Of a stretch of DNA of 64,000 nt, positions 1-7,115 are shown piece after piece. The DNA lies in the NCBI GenBank assembly GCA_963811635.1, contig CAWESB010000011.1, positions 1 to 64,000 on the forward strand, given 5' to 3'. The number at the start of each line of letters is the position of its first letter. Position 1 is the first letter of the stretch. This DNA is from JAIBJN01 sp963811635. Its GTDB lineage: Bacteria > Actinomycetota > Thermoleophilia > Gaiellales > Gaiellaceae. Both the position numbers and the translations under genes were made by a program. The notes beneath the pieces are model-generated. The model was given only the letters and a program-made list of their open reading frames with translations, was not told the origin of the DNA and did not search any database.

Positions 1-125
1 AGGACCTGCTCCATGGGGCTGCGTCGTTTGCAAAGTCTTCCGGGCCTCGACGAGGGCCTCGTCCTCCGTCTTGCTCGAAGCTGCGTTCTCGACTATCGCG
101 ACGAGCGCACGCGGAAGCTTCTGAC
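1..125. other. Window edge, coding status unclear
   Basis: Two readings compete here and neither can be settled at the edge. On the plus strand an open frame from base 1 closes at a TGA at 127-129 that overlaps the GTG of the next gene (GTGA), as in an operon. On the minus strand an open frame starts at a GTG at 162 and runs off the window, with a hydrophilic helix-like product. Both have similar third-position GC. No promoter or RNA gene was recognised. Confidence 0.3.
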
Positions 126-380
126 GTGAACCCCGAACATCGCTGCCCCGGCTGCGACTCACCGCCCTCGGTCACGGTCGGCGCGCCCTACGTGGGCGCA
201 GTCGGCGTCCTCTGGTGGAAGAAGCCGTTCGAGGAGCAGCTCTACCGCTGCCTCGAAGGGCACATCTACTCCGTCCGGGTCCAGGGCGACACGACGACGG
301 TCGAGCCGCACGAAAGCGTCGAGGAGTGGCTCCGCACGCGGATCGGCGCCGACGCCCCGCAGCGCCCGCCCGGACTCTAG
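126..380 (+). CDS. Small protein with N-terminal CxxC (hypothetical)
   Basis: 84-residue protein starting at GTG. It opens with a Cys-Pro-Gly-Cys pair (residues 7-10) and has another Cys near residue 42 followed by Gly-His, which suggests a small zinc-ribbon-like fold, although only one clean CxxC is visible. The middle contains Val-Gly-Ala-Val-Gly-Val-Leu-Trp-Trp, too short to be a membrane span. The tail is acidic and polar. The GTG overlaps the stop of a possible upstream frame by 4 bp. The function is not recognised. It could be a DNA- or RNA-associated accessory protein. The marR gene follows 25 bp downstream behind its own palindrome. Confidence 0.55.
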   Translation: MNPEHRCPGCDSPPSVTVGAPYVGAVGVLWWKKPFEEQLYRCLEGHIYSVRVQGDTTTVEPHESVEEWLRTRIGADAPQRPPGL

Positions 381-386
381 GTGATA

Positions 387-404
387 TAGTCCGATATCGG
401 ACTA
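387..404. promoter_or_regulatory. Perfect 18-bp palindrome, probable MarR operator
   Basis: TAGTCCGATATCGGACTA reads identically on both strands and ends one base before the marR ATG at 406. A TATAGT box (385-390) overlaps its left end. MarR-family proteins bind 16-20 bp palindromes and usually repress their own gene, so autoregulation by occlusion of the promoter and start is inferred. It stands out as AT-richer than its surroundings. Confidence 0.7.
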
Positions 405-405
405 A

Positions 406-843
406 ATGCCTCGACCACGGCGAGCAGACCGCGAGAACCTGGGGTACCTGCTGGCGAAGGCGACGCAGCGCTGGAACGAGCTCCTCTACGCCGAGTTCGT
501 GCGTAAGGGCTTCCCGGAGGTGCGTCCCTCGTACGGCTCGGTGCTCCTCCCCCTCTTCGAGGAGGACGGGCTCCGCATGGGCGAGCTCGCGGCGAGAGCC
601 CGCCTCGCGAAGCAGACGATGACGACGCTCGTCCGCCTCGCCGAGCGGGAGGGGCTCGTTCGCCGCGAGCGCGACCCCGAGGACGGGCGTGCGTTCCGGA
701 TCTCCCTGACACCGCGGGCGCGCGCCTTCCAGCCGGTCGCGGAGGGCGTCCTCGCCGGCCTCGACGCCCTCGTCGATCGCCGCCTGCCGCCGGCCGAGCG
801 CGCAGTCCTCACCACGTCCCTCAAGGAGGTCATGTCGCTATGA
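406..843 (+). CDS. MarR-family transcriptional regulator
   Basis: 145-residue winged-helix regulator of normal MarR length. The core helix-turn-helix and wing lie at about residues 45-95: the Gly-Glu-Leu-Ala-Ala segment, then a recognition helix with Ala-Lys-Gln-Thr-Met-Thr-Thr-Leu, and the wing pattern Glu-Arg-Asp-Pro-Glu-Asp-Gly-Arg, a close variant of the family signature DPxDxR. The N- and C-terminal helices should form the dimer interface. Its ATG sits next to a perfect palindrome that is the likely autoregulatory site. It overlaps the downstream SRPBCC gene by 4 bp (ATGA), so the two are probably co-transcribed and the regulator's ligand may relate to that small-molecule-binding fold. 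Confidence 0.9.
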   Translation: MPRPRRADRENLGYLLAKATQRWNELLYAEFVRKGFPEVRPSYGSVLLPLFEEDGLRMGELAARARLAKQTMTTLVRLAEREGLVRRERDPEDGRAFRISLTPRARAFQPVAEGVLAGLDALVDRRLPPAERAVLTTSLKEVMSL

Positions 844-1229
844 AGTCAGAGACCGTCACCACCGTCCTCCCCGCGCCGAAGGGGGAGGTCTTCGCCTACC
901 TGGCAGAGGTCGAGAACCTGCCGCGCTGGGCGACGGAGTTCGCGCGCGAGCTGAAGGTCGCGAACGGGCGTCACAAGGTCGTCAACGGGCTGGGCGAGTT
1001 CTTCGTCGCGATCGAGGCCGACGAGGCCACAGGCGTGATCGACATGCGCGCCGGCCCGACCGAGTCCGAGATGGCGCTTTTCCCGACGCGCGTGGTCGAG
1101 CTCCCGGACGGAAGGAGCGCGTTCACGTTCACGATGTTCCAGGGCCCCGGGTCGAGCGACGAGCTCTTCGAGTCGCAGCACGCCTCGCTCGTGCGTGAGT
1201 TCGAGAACATCGAGCGGCAGTTCGGCTAG
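840..1229 (+). CDS. SRPBCC-family protein
   Basis: 129 residues with the START/SRPBCC pattern. It begins with Lys-Ser-Glu-Thr-Val-Thr-Thr-Val-Leu-Pro-Ala-Pro and the helix motif Val-Phe-Ala-Tyr-Leu-Ala-Glu-Val-Glu-Asn-Leu-Pro-Arg-Trp-Ala, typical of polyketide cyclase/dehydrase-like helix-grip folds that bind hydrophobic ligands. It starts inside the marR stop (ATGA) and so belongs to the marR operon. Its TAG shares the tetranucleotide CTAG (1226-1229) with the stop codon of the convergent DUF2071 gene. The enzymatic role, if any, is not evident. The family assignment is secure and the ligand is unknown. Confidence 0.8.
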   Translation: MKSETVTTVLPAPKGEVFAYLAEVENLPRWATEFARELKVANGRHKVVNGLGEFFVAIEADEATGVIDMRAGPTESEMALFPTRVVELPDGRSAFTFTMFQGPGSSDELFESQHASLVREFENIERQFG

Positions 1230-1834
1230 GCAAGCCGGGGAGGGAGCTCCGCCTCGAACGTCGTGCTTGCGACGTAGCGGAGCTCGGGCGATCCCTCGAC
1301 CGCGAAGCCGAGGGCGAGGAGCGGGTCGGCGCGCACGGGCGCGATCGCGTCGGCCCGCTCCCAGGCCGCCTCCCCGCGGTGGATGCGGAAGCTGCGGAGC
1401 CCAGCGGCCTCGTACAGCCCGAGCTCGTGGGAGCCGAGCTCGCTGGGCTCCGCCGGCCCGCGGCGCTCGTACCGGAGCGAGATCCCGAGGCCGCGGGCCT
1501 CGACGGTTCCGTCGCGCACACGCGCGCGCGAGAGACGGACCGGCATCCCCAGGAGAGCGCCGCCCATGCCGAGGGTGGTGACGCGGATGCCGACGAAGAC
1601 GACCGCGGTCTCGACGCCGTGCCGGGCGTAGAGGCGCACGTTGATCTGCGAGAAGCGCGGCACCGGGAGGATCCCGAGCCGTCCGCCGGCCCAGCGGAGC
1701 GCGGCGATCGTGACGAGGTGACGGCCGTCGACCGTGGCCGGCTCCAGGCGGCCGGGCAGGGCCCGCGCGACCGAATCGGCGTCCGTCTCCCAGCTCGCGA
1801 GGACGAGGTTTCGGGCCCGGCTTCGGAGGAGCAC
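1226..1834 (-). CDS. DUF2071-family protein (YqjF-like)
   Basis: 202 residues from a GTG at 1834. The hallmark DUF2071 features are present: an N-terminal Arg-Asn-Leu-Val-Leu-Ala-Ser-Trp-Glu, the segment around Pro-Arg-Phe-Ser-Gln-Ile-Asn-Val-Arg-Leu-Tyr, then Gly-Val-Glu-Thr-Ala-Val-Val-Phe and an acetoacetate-decarboxylase-like beta barrel. The biochemical role of the family is unknown. The GTG was chosen because conserved sequence begins there and a TAGGCT box lies 7 nt upstream (1842-1847), matching the leaderless pattern seen elsewhere in this window. The frame stays open well upstream, but that part overlaps xerC and looks non-coding. It is divergent from xerC. Confidence 0.8.
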   Translation of the reverse strand: MLLRSRARNLVLASWETDADSVARALPGRLEPATVDGRHLVTIAALRWAGGRLGILPVPRFSQINVRLYARHGVETAVVFVGIRVTTLGMGGALLGMPVRLSRARVRDGTVEARGLGISLRYERRGPAEPSELGSHELGLYEAAGLRSFRIHRGEAAWERADAIAPVRADPLLALGFAVEGSPELRYVASTTFEAELPPRLA

Positions 1835-1870
1835 GGCAGGAAGCCTAGGTCGAAGACGGAACTGCCTGCT

Positions 1871-2719
1871 GTGGACACAAGCGCCGCCATCGATCGCTTC
1901 CTGCGCAGCCCGGCGCTCTCCGACGCGACCCGGAAGGCGTACCGGCGCGACCTCGAGGAGCTCGCCGCCTGGCTCCGCCGCAACGACCTGACGCTGGTCG
2001 GCTTCGACGCGCGCGCCTTCGCGAGCTACGCGGCCGAGCTCGGGGCCGACCGGCCCGGGCGGAGCCCGCGGAAGCTCGCCCAGACGACGATCGCCCGGAA
2101 GCTGGCCGCCGTGCGCTCCCTGGTGCGTGCGACCCTCGGCCCGAGCCGGGTCCCCGACCTCGCCGTCTCGGGACGCCGGCGCCGGCGGTTGCCGCACGCG
2201 CCGAAGCCCGACGAGACTGACGCGCTTCTCGCCCGGCTCGAAGCTGACGACCCGCTCGGGCTCCGAAACCGCGCGCTCGTCGAGCTGATCTACTCGGCGG
2301 GCCTGCGCGCACAGGAGGCAGTCGACCTCACGCTCGCCGACGTCGACTTCGAGCAGGAGCTCGTCCACGTCCGCGGGAAGGGCGGCAAGGAGCGGGTCGT
2401 GCCCCTCGGCGAGGAGGCTTCGTATCGCCTGCGCGTCTATCTGGAGCACGGTCGGCCCGAGCTCGCGAGGGGCGCGGTGAATGCCCTCTTCCTCTCAACA
2501 CGCGGCAACCCACTGGACACGTCCATGCTGCGCCGGCTCCTCCCCAACCCGCACCGCCTGCGCCACGCCTTCGCCACACACCTGCTCGAGGGCGGGGCGG
2601 ACCTGCGGACCATCCAGGAGCTGCTCGGCCACTCCTCCCTCTCGACGACCCAGGTCTACAGCCACGTCGACGCAAAGCGCCTCCGCAAGGTCTACGACCG
2701 TGCCCACCCGCGCGCCTGA
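1871..2719 (+). CDS. xerC: Tyrosine recombinase, XerC/XerD-like
   Basis: 282-residue tyrosine recombinase. It has an N-terminal SAM-like core-binding domain (about residues 1-95) and a C-terminal catalytic domain. Catalytic residues are visible: Arg in Ser-Ala-Gly-Leu-Arg-Ala-Gln-Glu, Lys in Gly-Lys-Gly-Gly-Lys-Glu-Arg, His-Arg-Leu-Arg-His, the second His in Leu-Leu-Gly-His-Ser, and the nucleophile in Gln-Val-Tyr-Ser-His-Val. The stretch before the HxLRH motif is roughly nine residues shorter than in the next gene's product, so the usual linker helix is trimmed. The role would be chromosome dimer resolution with the adjacent second recombinase. GTG start 36 bp from the divergent DUF2071 start. 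Which copy is XerC and which is XerD is not certain. Confidence 0.85.
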   Translation: MDTSAAIDRFLRSPALSDATRKAYRRDLEELAAWLRRNDLTLVGFDARAFASYAAELGADRPGRSPRKLAQTTIARKLAAVRSLVRATLGPSRVPDLAVSGRRRRRLPHAPKPDETDALLARLEADDPLGLRNRALVELIYSAGLRAQEAVDLTLADVDFEQELVHVRGKGGKERVVPLGEEASYRLRVYLEHGRPELARGAVNALFLSTRGNPLDTSMLRRLLPNPHRLRHAFATHLLEGGADLRTIQELLGHSSLSTTQVYSHVDAKRLRKVYDRAHPRA

Positions 2720-2729
2720 CCAGAACGGC

Positions 2730-2756
2730 CATGGCCGGGGTCAGACCCCGGCCATG
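2730..2756. repeat. Perfect long hairpin spanning the xerD start
   Basis: Arms 2730-2740 and 2746-2756 (CATGGCCGGGG and its complement) surround the loop TCAGA, whose outer bases can also pair. The right arm contains the ATG at 2754-2756, the chosen start of the second recombinase. There is no T-run, so a classical terminator is unlikely. It may limit translation of xerD, or be one copy of a dispersed GGGGTCxGACCCC-type repeat. No second copy was noticed in this window. Confidence 0.7.
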
Positions 2757-3641
2757 CCCGATGCGGCCGTGGAGGGCTTCCTGGCGCTGCTCGCCGCCCG
2801 GCGCGCGCCGCGGACCGTGGACGCGTACCGGCGGGACCTGGCCGACCTGACCGCCTACCTCGGCCGATCACCCACGACGGCCGGCGCCGACGACATCGAG
2901 GGCTGGCTCGCCGACCTGCGGGGCCGCGGCCAGGCGCCGAGCTCGGTCGCCCGGCGCGCCGCCGCGGCGCGCACCTTCTTCCGGCATCTCGTCGCCCTCG
3001 GCCTCCGCCAGGACAATCCCGCCGCCGAGGTCGACCTCCCGCGGAGGCGGCAGCGCCTTCCGCGCTCGCTTTCGCTCGGGGAGGTGGAGCGGCTGATCGA
3101 GTCAGCCAACGGGACGACGCCACGCAGCCTCCGCGACCGGGCGTTGATCGAGCTGCTCTACGGGGGCGGCCTGCGCGTGAGCGAGGCGGTGGGCCTGGAG
3201 CGCGGCGGCGTCGATCTCGACGCCCGCCTCGTCCGCTGCATCGGCAAAGGCGACAAGGAGCGCGTCGTGCCTCTGGGCACCCAGGCGGTGGAAGCCCTGC
3301 GACGCTACCTCTCGCGTGGACGGCCGTACCTCGACCGCCGCCACCGCCCGGAGATCTTCCTCAACGCCCAGGGCGGCCCGCTCACCCGCGCCGGCGCGTT
3401 CCTGATCGTGCGCCGGCTCGCCGCCAAGGCCGGTCTCGATCCCGAGCGGGTCCACCCCCACCTCCTCCGCCATTCGTTCGCGACGCACCTGCTCGAGGGC
3501 GGAGCCGACCTCCGCAGCGTCCAGGAGATGCTCGGCCACTCCGACCTCGGGACGACCGAGATCTATACCCATGTTTCGGATCGGCGACGGCGTGAAACCT
3601 ATTTCCAGGCACATCCACACGCCCGTCGAACCCGACCGTGA
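2754..3641 (+). CDS. xerD: Tyrosine recombinase, XerD-like
   Basis: 295-residue tyrosine recombinase of typical Xer length. The N-terminal DNA-binding domain covers about residues 1-95. Catalytic signature: Arg in Gly-Gly-Gly-Leu-Arg-Val-Ser-Glu, Lys in Gly-Lys-Gly-Asp-Lys-Glu-Arg, His-Leu-Leu-Arg-His-Ser-Phe, Leu-Gly-His-Ser and the nucleophile in Glu-Ile-Tyr-Thr-His-Val. It begins 34 bp after xerC. The ATG at 2754 lies within a hairpin arm, and a GTG at 2769 is a possible alternative start. The arrangement of two similar recombinases in tandem suggests a heterodimeric XerCD pair acting at dif, or a recent duplication; no dif-like site was identified here. Confidence 0.85.
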   Translation: MPDAAVEGFLALLAARRAPRTVDAYRRDLADLTAYLGRSPTTAGADDIEGWLADLRGRGQAPSSVARRAAAARTFFRHLVALGLRQDNPAAEVDLPRRRQRLPRSLSLGEVERLIESANGTTPRSLRDRALIELLYGGGLRVSEAVGLERGGVDLDARLVRCIGKGDKERVVPLGTQAVEALRRYLSRGRPYLDRRHRPEIFLNAQGGPLTRAGAFLIVRRLAAKAGLDPERVHPHLLRHSFATHLLEGGADLRSVQEMLGHSDLGTTEIYTHVSDRRRRETYFQAHPHARRTRP

Positions 3642-3642
3642 C

Positions 3643-3813
3643 ATGGAGACAGTCAACAGCGAATTCCTCAGCATCCTCGCCCTCGGCGGAGGGCTCGGAA
3701 CACTGCTCGTCTGGCTGGCCGAGCGCTACAGCCTGCTGGAGCACCGCGACGAGGGCCGTTGCCCGGCCTGCGGGGTGCTTCGGGACCGCGGCGTCTGCGG
3801 CTGCAACCGCTAG
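3643..3813 (+). CDS. Small membrane protein with zinc-ribbon tail
   Basis: 56 residues from the ATG one base after the xerD stop. Residues about 8-27 form a hydrophobic helix (Phe-Leu-Ser-Ile-Leu-Ala-Leu-Gly-Gly-Gly), and the C-terminus has Cys-Pro-Ala-Cys and Cys-Gly-Cys separated by about nine residues, a likely metal-binding knuckle on one face of the membrane. An in-frame ATG upstream (3571) lies inside xerD and is less likely as a start. Its stop TAG shares CTAG (3810-3813) with the stop of the convergent carbonic anhydrase gene. Not assigned to a known family. The tight spacing suggests it is transcribed with xerD. Confidence 0.6.
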   Translation: METVNSEFLSILALGGGLGTLLVWLAERYSLLEHRDEGRCPACGVLRDRGVCGCNR

Positions 3814-4316
3814 ACGGCCACCTCGACGACCTCGTTGATCCGCCCGCAACGGACGTCGTAGACCCAGCCCGAGACCTCGATCGAGTCGGGGAGCAGCGGC
3901 GAGTCCCGAATCGCCTGCACGCTCGCTCGAACGCTGTCGTCGAGATCCGAAAACGGCCTGAAGTCGATGTCGGCGGCATCCTCACCCGTCCCGTCGTGGA
4001 GCTTGGCGTGGATGTCGTCGTTCGAGAAGGTCAGCATCCCGCAGTCGGTGTGCGCGACGACGGCGAACTCCTGCGTGCCCAGCAGCCAGTGCGAGATGAT
4101 CAGCGAGCGCAGGGCGTCCTCGGTGACAAGACCGCCGGCATTCCGGATCACGTGTGCGTCACCCTCTTCGAGCCCGAGGCACCTCGCCGGGTCGAGCCTG
4201 GCGTCCATGCACGTCACGATCGCCAACTGCCGCCCCGGGGGCATGGGCAGGTCACCCTTCGTGAAGCTGTCCGCGTAGACCTCGTTCGCAGCCTGCAGGA
4301 TGTCGCGCTCCGGCAT
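3810..4316 (-). CDS. Beta-class carbonic anhydrase
   Basis: 168-residue beta-carbonic anhydrase, which interconverts CO2 and bicarbonate in the cytoplasm. Zinc ligands are visible: Cys36 in Thr-Cys-Met-Asp-Ala-Arg with the Asp38/Arg40 dyad, and His89 and Cys92 in His-Thr-Asp-Cys-Gly. The length fits the short prokaryotic type. The start is firm: a strong AAGGAGG sits 7 nt before the ATG. The upstream region carries an AT-rich inverted repeat (4337-4375), so transcription is probably regulated. Bicarbonate is a substrate for the biotin carboxylase encoded at 19.4-21.2 kb, but no operon links them. Confidence 0.92.
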   Translation of the reverse strand: MPERDILQAANEVYADSFTKGDLPMPPGRQLAIVTCMDARLDPARCLGLEEGDAHVIRNAGGLVTEDALRSLIISHWLLGTQEFAVVAHTDCGMLTFSNDDIHAKLHDGTGEDAADIDFRPFSDLDDSVRASVQAIRDSPLLPDSIEVSGWVYDVRCGRINEVVEVAV

Positions 4317-4336
4317 GGATCCCCCTCCTTGTAGAC

Positions 4337-4375
4337 ACTTCAGTTTTTGAAGCGTTAAGCTTTACAAACTGAAGT
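4337..4375 (-). promoter_or_regulatory. AT-rich inverted repeat upstream of carbonic anhydrase
   Basis: Perfect 10-bp arms ACTTCAGTTT (4337-4346) and AAACTGAAGT (4366-4375) are separated by 19 bp that contain AAGCTT and partial repeats of the arm. The element fills the gap between the HEAT-like gene stop and the carbonic anhydrase start. Such a low-GC dyad in GC-rich DNA suggests an operator for a dimeric regulator, or two half-sites. The regulator is unknown. Confidence 0.55.
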
Positions 4376-4383
4376 AAGATCCG

Positions 4384-4875
4384 TCAAGCGCGGGCGGCGG
4401 CCTTCTTCTTGAGCGCCGCGTGCACCGCACCCGCCGCCGCCCGGAGATCCTTGTCGTCGGCCTCCTGTGCCAGGTGGGAGAGCAGCGTCAACGTGTCGGC
4501 CTGGGGCGATCCGTTCTTCAGCGACAGGATCGCCAGCCGGCGCACGGCCGCGTTCGGATCCTCGTTGGCGAGGGTGTGCAGCGTCGGCCGCACGGCGTTG
4601 ACGACGCCGGGGTGCGTCCGCGAGAGCAGCTCGAGGGAAAGCAGGGCGGAGCCGCGCGCCGCCGGGCTGTCGTCCTCGAGCCCGCGGCGGAGGAGCTCGG
4701 TCTTCTGGTTGAAGCGGAGCGACCCAATCGCCCGGTAGGCGAGCGCCCGCTCGCGATAGTCCCGGCTGCGGGCGGCGGCCTCCAGCTCGTCGTCGACCGC
4801 GCGGCGGAGATCGGCGAGCTCGCGCTCGTCGGCGATCTCGCCCGCGCGGCCGACCGCGTCGGCCAGAGAGCTCAC
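4384..4875 (-). CDS. HEAT-repeat-like protein
   Basis: 163 residues from a GTG that overlaps the citrate synthase stop by 4 bp (GTGA). The sequence is alpha-helical with repeats in the style of Ala-Ala-Val-Arg-Arg-Leu-Ala-Ile-Leu-Ser-Leu and Ala-Arg-Gly-Ser-Ala-Leu-Leu-Ser-Leu-Glu-Leu, suggesting short HEAT or armadillo-type repeats, and ends in a basic Ala/Lys-rich tail. There is no signal peptide. The coupling to gltA suggests a protein-binding partner for a citrate-synthase-linked function, but nothing in the sequence shows the target. Gene is real on coding-pattern and operon grounds; the function is unassigned. Confidence 0.6.
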   Translation of the reverse strand: MSSLADAVGRAGEIADERELADLRRAVDDELEAAARSRDYRERALAYRAIGSLRFNQKTELLRRGLEDDSPAARGSALLSLELLSRTHPGVVNAVRPTLHTLANEDPNAAVRRLAILSLKNGSPQADTLTLLSHLAQEADDKDLRAAAGAVHAALKKKAAARA

Positions 4876-5948
4876 GCGAGCGAGCGGGCCGCGGGGCCGA
4901 CGTAGTGCGCGGAGGGCCGGAAGAGGCGCCCGGTGCGCTTCTGCTCGAGGATGTGCGCCGACCAGCCCGCGACGCGCGAGCAGGCGAACATCGCCGGCGC
5001 GAGCGGCGGCGGGATCTCCGCCACGTCGAGCACGACCGCCGAGTAGTACTCGACGTTCGTCGCGAGGACGCGCTCTGGGTGGCGCTCCTGCAGCGCGTCG
5101 AGGGCGGCGCGCTCGAGATCCTGGGCAACCTCGACGTACGGCGACCCGAGCTCCTCGGCGGTGCGCTTGAGGATGCGCGAGCGCGGATCCTCGGCCCTGT
5201 AGATGCGATGTCCGAAGCCCATGATCCGCTTGCCGCTCGCGAGCGCGTCGCGCACCCATGCCTCGGCGTCGCCGGACGCCGCAACCTCCTCGAGCATCGG
5301 CTTCACATAGGCGGGGGCCCCGCCGTGGAGCGGGCCCGAGAGCGCGCCGACCGCCGAGGAGAGCGACGCGCCGCAGTCGGCGCCTGTCGAGGCGACGACG
5401 CGCGCGGTGAAGGTCGAGGCGTTCAGGCCGTGCTCGGCGGTGCAGATCCAGTAGGTGTCGATGGCCTTGACGTGACGGGGGTCGGCCTCTCCGCGCCAGC
5501 GCAGGAGGAAGGTCTCCGCGGCGGTCGTGCCCTGGTCGACCAGGTCGTCCGGGACGACGTCCGTCTTGCCGTCGGCGATCCTCGCCGAGCGGGCGACGAT
5601 GGACATCATCTGTGCGGACAGGCGGCCGAGGTCCTCGCGGGCCTGCTCGTCCGAGATCTCGTTCAGCTTGCCCAGGCCCCAGTCGCCGGCGAGGCGCGCG
5701 GTCTCGGCCTGGAGGTCGGCGGGCGCGTCGCCGGTAAGGCTCGCCGGGTCGTACGGCTCCGGCTCGGGCATCTTCGAGTCGAGATCGTCGTCGACCAGGA
5801 GCCCCCAGACGTTCTCGTACGGATAGCGGCCGACGAGCTCTTCGATGTCGACGCCGCGGTAGCGAAGCGAGCCGCCTTCGCGGTCCGGCTCGGCGATCTC
5901 CGTCTCGACGGCAACGATGCCCTCGAGCCCTGGCTTGAAGTCGTTCAT
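4872..5948 (-). CDS. gltA: Citrate synthase
   Basis: 358-residue citrate synthase, condensing acetyl-CoA and oxaloacetate at the TCA entry. Family motifs are in order: Leu-Arg-Tyr-Arg-Gly-Val-Asp-Ile near residue 30, the His of Thr-Ala-Glu-His-Gly-Leu-Asn-Ala-Ser, the central catalytic Gly-Phe-Gly-His-Arg-Ile-Tyr motif and the Asn-Val-Glu-Tyr-Tyr-Ser active-site region followed by Arg residues near the C-terminus. It is the short actinobacterial form. A GGGAAGGGAG Shine-Dalgarno precedes the ATG. It is divergent from icd with 75 bp between, and forms a two-gene unit with the HEAT-like gene downstream. A methylcitrate synthase activity cannot be excluded by eye. Confidence 0.9.
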   Translation of the reverse strand: MNDFKPGLEGIVAVETEIAEPDREGGSLRYRGVDIEELVGRYPYENVWGLLVDDDLDSKMPEPEPYDPASLTGDAPADLQAETARLAGDWGLGKLNEISDEQAREDLGRLSAQMMSIVARSARIADGKTDVVPDDLVDQGTTAAETFLLRWRGEADPRHVKAIDTYWICTAEHGLNASTFTARVVASTGADCGASLSSAVGALSGPLHGGAPAYVKPMLEEVAASGDAEAWVRDALASGKRIMGFGHRIYRAEDPRSRILKRTAEELGSPYVEVAQDLERAALDALQERHPERVLATNVEYYSAVVLDVAEIPPPLAPAMFACSRVAGWSAHILEQKRTGRLFRPSAHYVGPAARSLA

Positions 5949-6023
5949 GGGCTCCCTTCCCTGTCAGCGGCACCGTATCGAACGGCCGCAAGCGGCGGGC
6001 GCCGCATACAATTCAGCCCGCCC

Positions 6024-7115
6024 ATGCCGCATCGCGTGACGTTCATCCCCGGCGACGGGACGGGGCCCGAAATCGCCGAGGCGACCCGCCGTGTCCTCGA
6101 TGCGACCGGCGTCGAGCTCGAATGGGACGTCCAGGAAGCCGGTGCCGACGTGATGGACCGCTACGGCGGCAACCCGCTCCCCGACCACGTGCTCGAGTCG
6201 ATCAAGCGGAACGGGACCGCGATCAAGGGGCCGATCACGACGCCCGTCGGAACGGGCTTCCGGTCGGTGAACGTGGCCCTGCGCAAGAGCCTCGACCTCT
6301 ACGGGCAGGTGCGGCCGTGCAAGAGCTACCCAGGCGTCCGCTCCCGTTACGAGACGGTCGATCTCGTCGTCATCCGCGAGAACACCGAGGACCTCTACGC
6401 GGGCATCGAGCTGGAGGAGGGCACCGAGGAGGCGCTCGAGCTGATCGACTGGATCGAGCGACACGAGCTCGGCACGATCCGGGAGGACTCCGGGATCTCG
6501 ATCAAGCCGATCTCGGTGACCGGCACGCGCCGGATCGTCGAGTTCGCCTTCGACTACGCGCGCCGCAACGGCCGCCGCAAGGTCACGGCCGTGCACAAGG
6601 CGAACATCATGAAGTTCACGGACGGGCTCTACCTTCGCGTGGCGCGCGAGGTGGCCGCCGAGAACGAGGACATCGAGTTCGAGGACAAGATCGTGGACAA
6701 CCTCTCTATGCAGCTCGTGCAGCGGCCGGAGGAGTACGACGTCCTCGTGCTGCCGAACCTCTACGGCGACATCGTCTCCGACCTCTGCGCCGGTCTGATC
6801 GGCGGGCTCGGCCTCGCGCCGGGCGGCAACTTCGGCACCTACGCGGCGGTCTTCGAGCCCACGCACGGCTCGGCGCCCAAGTACACGGGTCAAAACCGGG
6901 TCAACCCGATGGCGATGATGCTCTCGGGCGTGATGATGCTCCGCCACCTGGATGAGCGCGACGCAGCCGACCGGCTCGAGAGCGCGATCGCCACCGTGAT
7001 CGCCGAGGGCACGTCCGTCACCTACGACATGAAGCCGGACCGAGACGACCCGACCGCCGTCGGGACGCGCGAGGTCGCGGACGCGATCATCGACACGATG
7101 GGAGTTCGGGTTTGA
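6024..7115 (+). CDS. icd: Isocitrate dehydrogenase, NAD-type (IDH/IMDH family)
   Basis: 363-residue member of the isocitrate/isopropylmalate dehydrogenase family. The N-terminus has Ile-Pro-Gly-Asp-Gly-Thr-Gly-Pro-Glu-Ile; the substrate loop contains Phe-Arg-Ser-Val-Asn-Val-Ala-Leu-Arg; the metal-binding Asp residues lie in Asn-Leu-Tyr-Gly-Asp-Ile-Val-Ser-Asp; and the cofactor loop has His-Gly-Ser-Ala-Pro. The Ser-containing phosphorylation-type loop and the flanks favour isocitrate over isopropylmalate, as does location between gltA and mdh. It makes 2-oxoglutarate. A TACAAT box (6007-6012) lies 11 nt before the ATG. The gene overlaps mdh by 4 bp. Confidence 0.85.
   Translation: MPHRVTFIPGDGTGPEIAEATRRVLDATGVELEWDVQEAGADVMDRYGGNPLPDHVLESIKRNGTAIKGPITTPVGTGFRSVNVALRKSLDLYGQVRPCKSYPGVRSRYETVDLVVIRENTEDLYAGIELEEGTEEALELIDWIERHELGTIREDSGISIKPISVTGTRRIVEFAFDYARRNGRRKVTAVHKANIMKFTDGLYLRVAREVAAENEDIEFEDKIVDNLSMQLVQRPEEYDVLVLPNLYGDIVSDLCAGLIGGLGLAPGGNFGTYAAVFEPTHGSAPKYTGQNRVNPMAMMLSGVMMLRHLDERDAADRLESAIATVIAEGTSVTYDMKPDRDDPTAVGTREVADAIIDTMGVRV

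Noticed and set aside
38..162. Minus-strand open frame from GTG 162 running off the left edge
   Set aside because: It would overlap the plus gene at 126 by 37 bp on the other strand; the coding signal at the edge is equal in both directions, so no gene was called.
2754..2756. dif-like recombination site in the xerC-xerD hairpin
   Set aside because: The hairpin has a GC-rich 11-bp stem and lacks the AT-rich 11-6-11 layout of dif.
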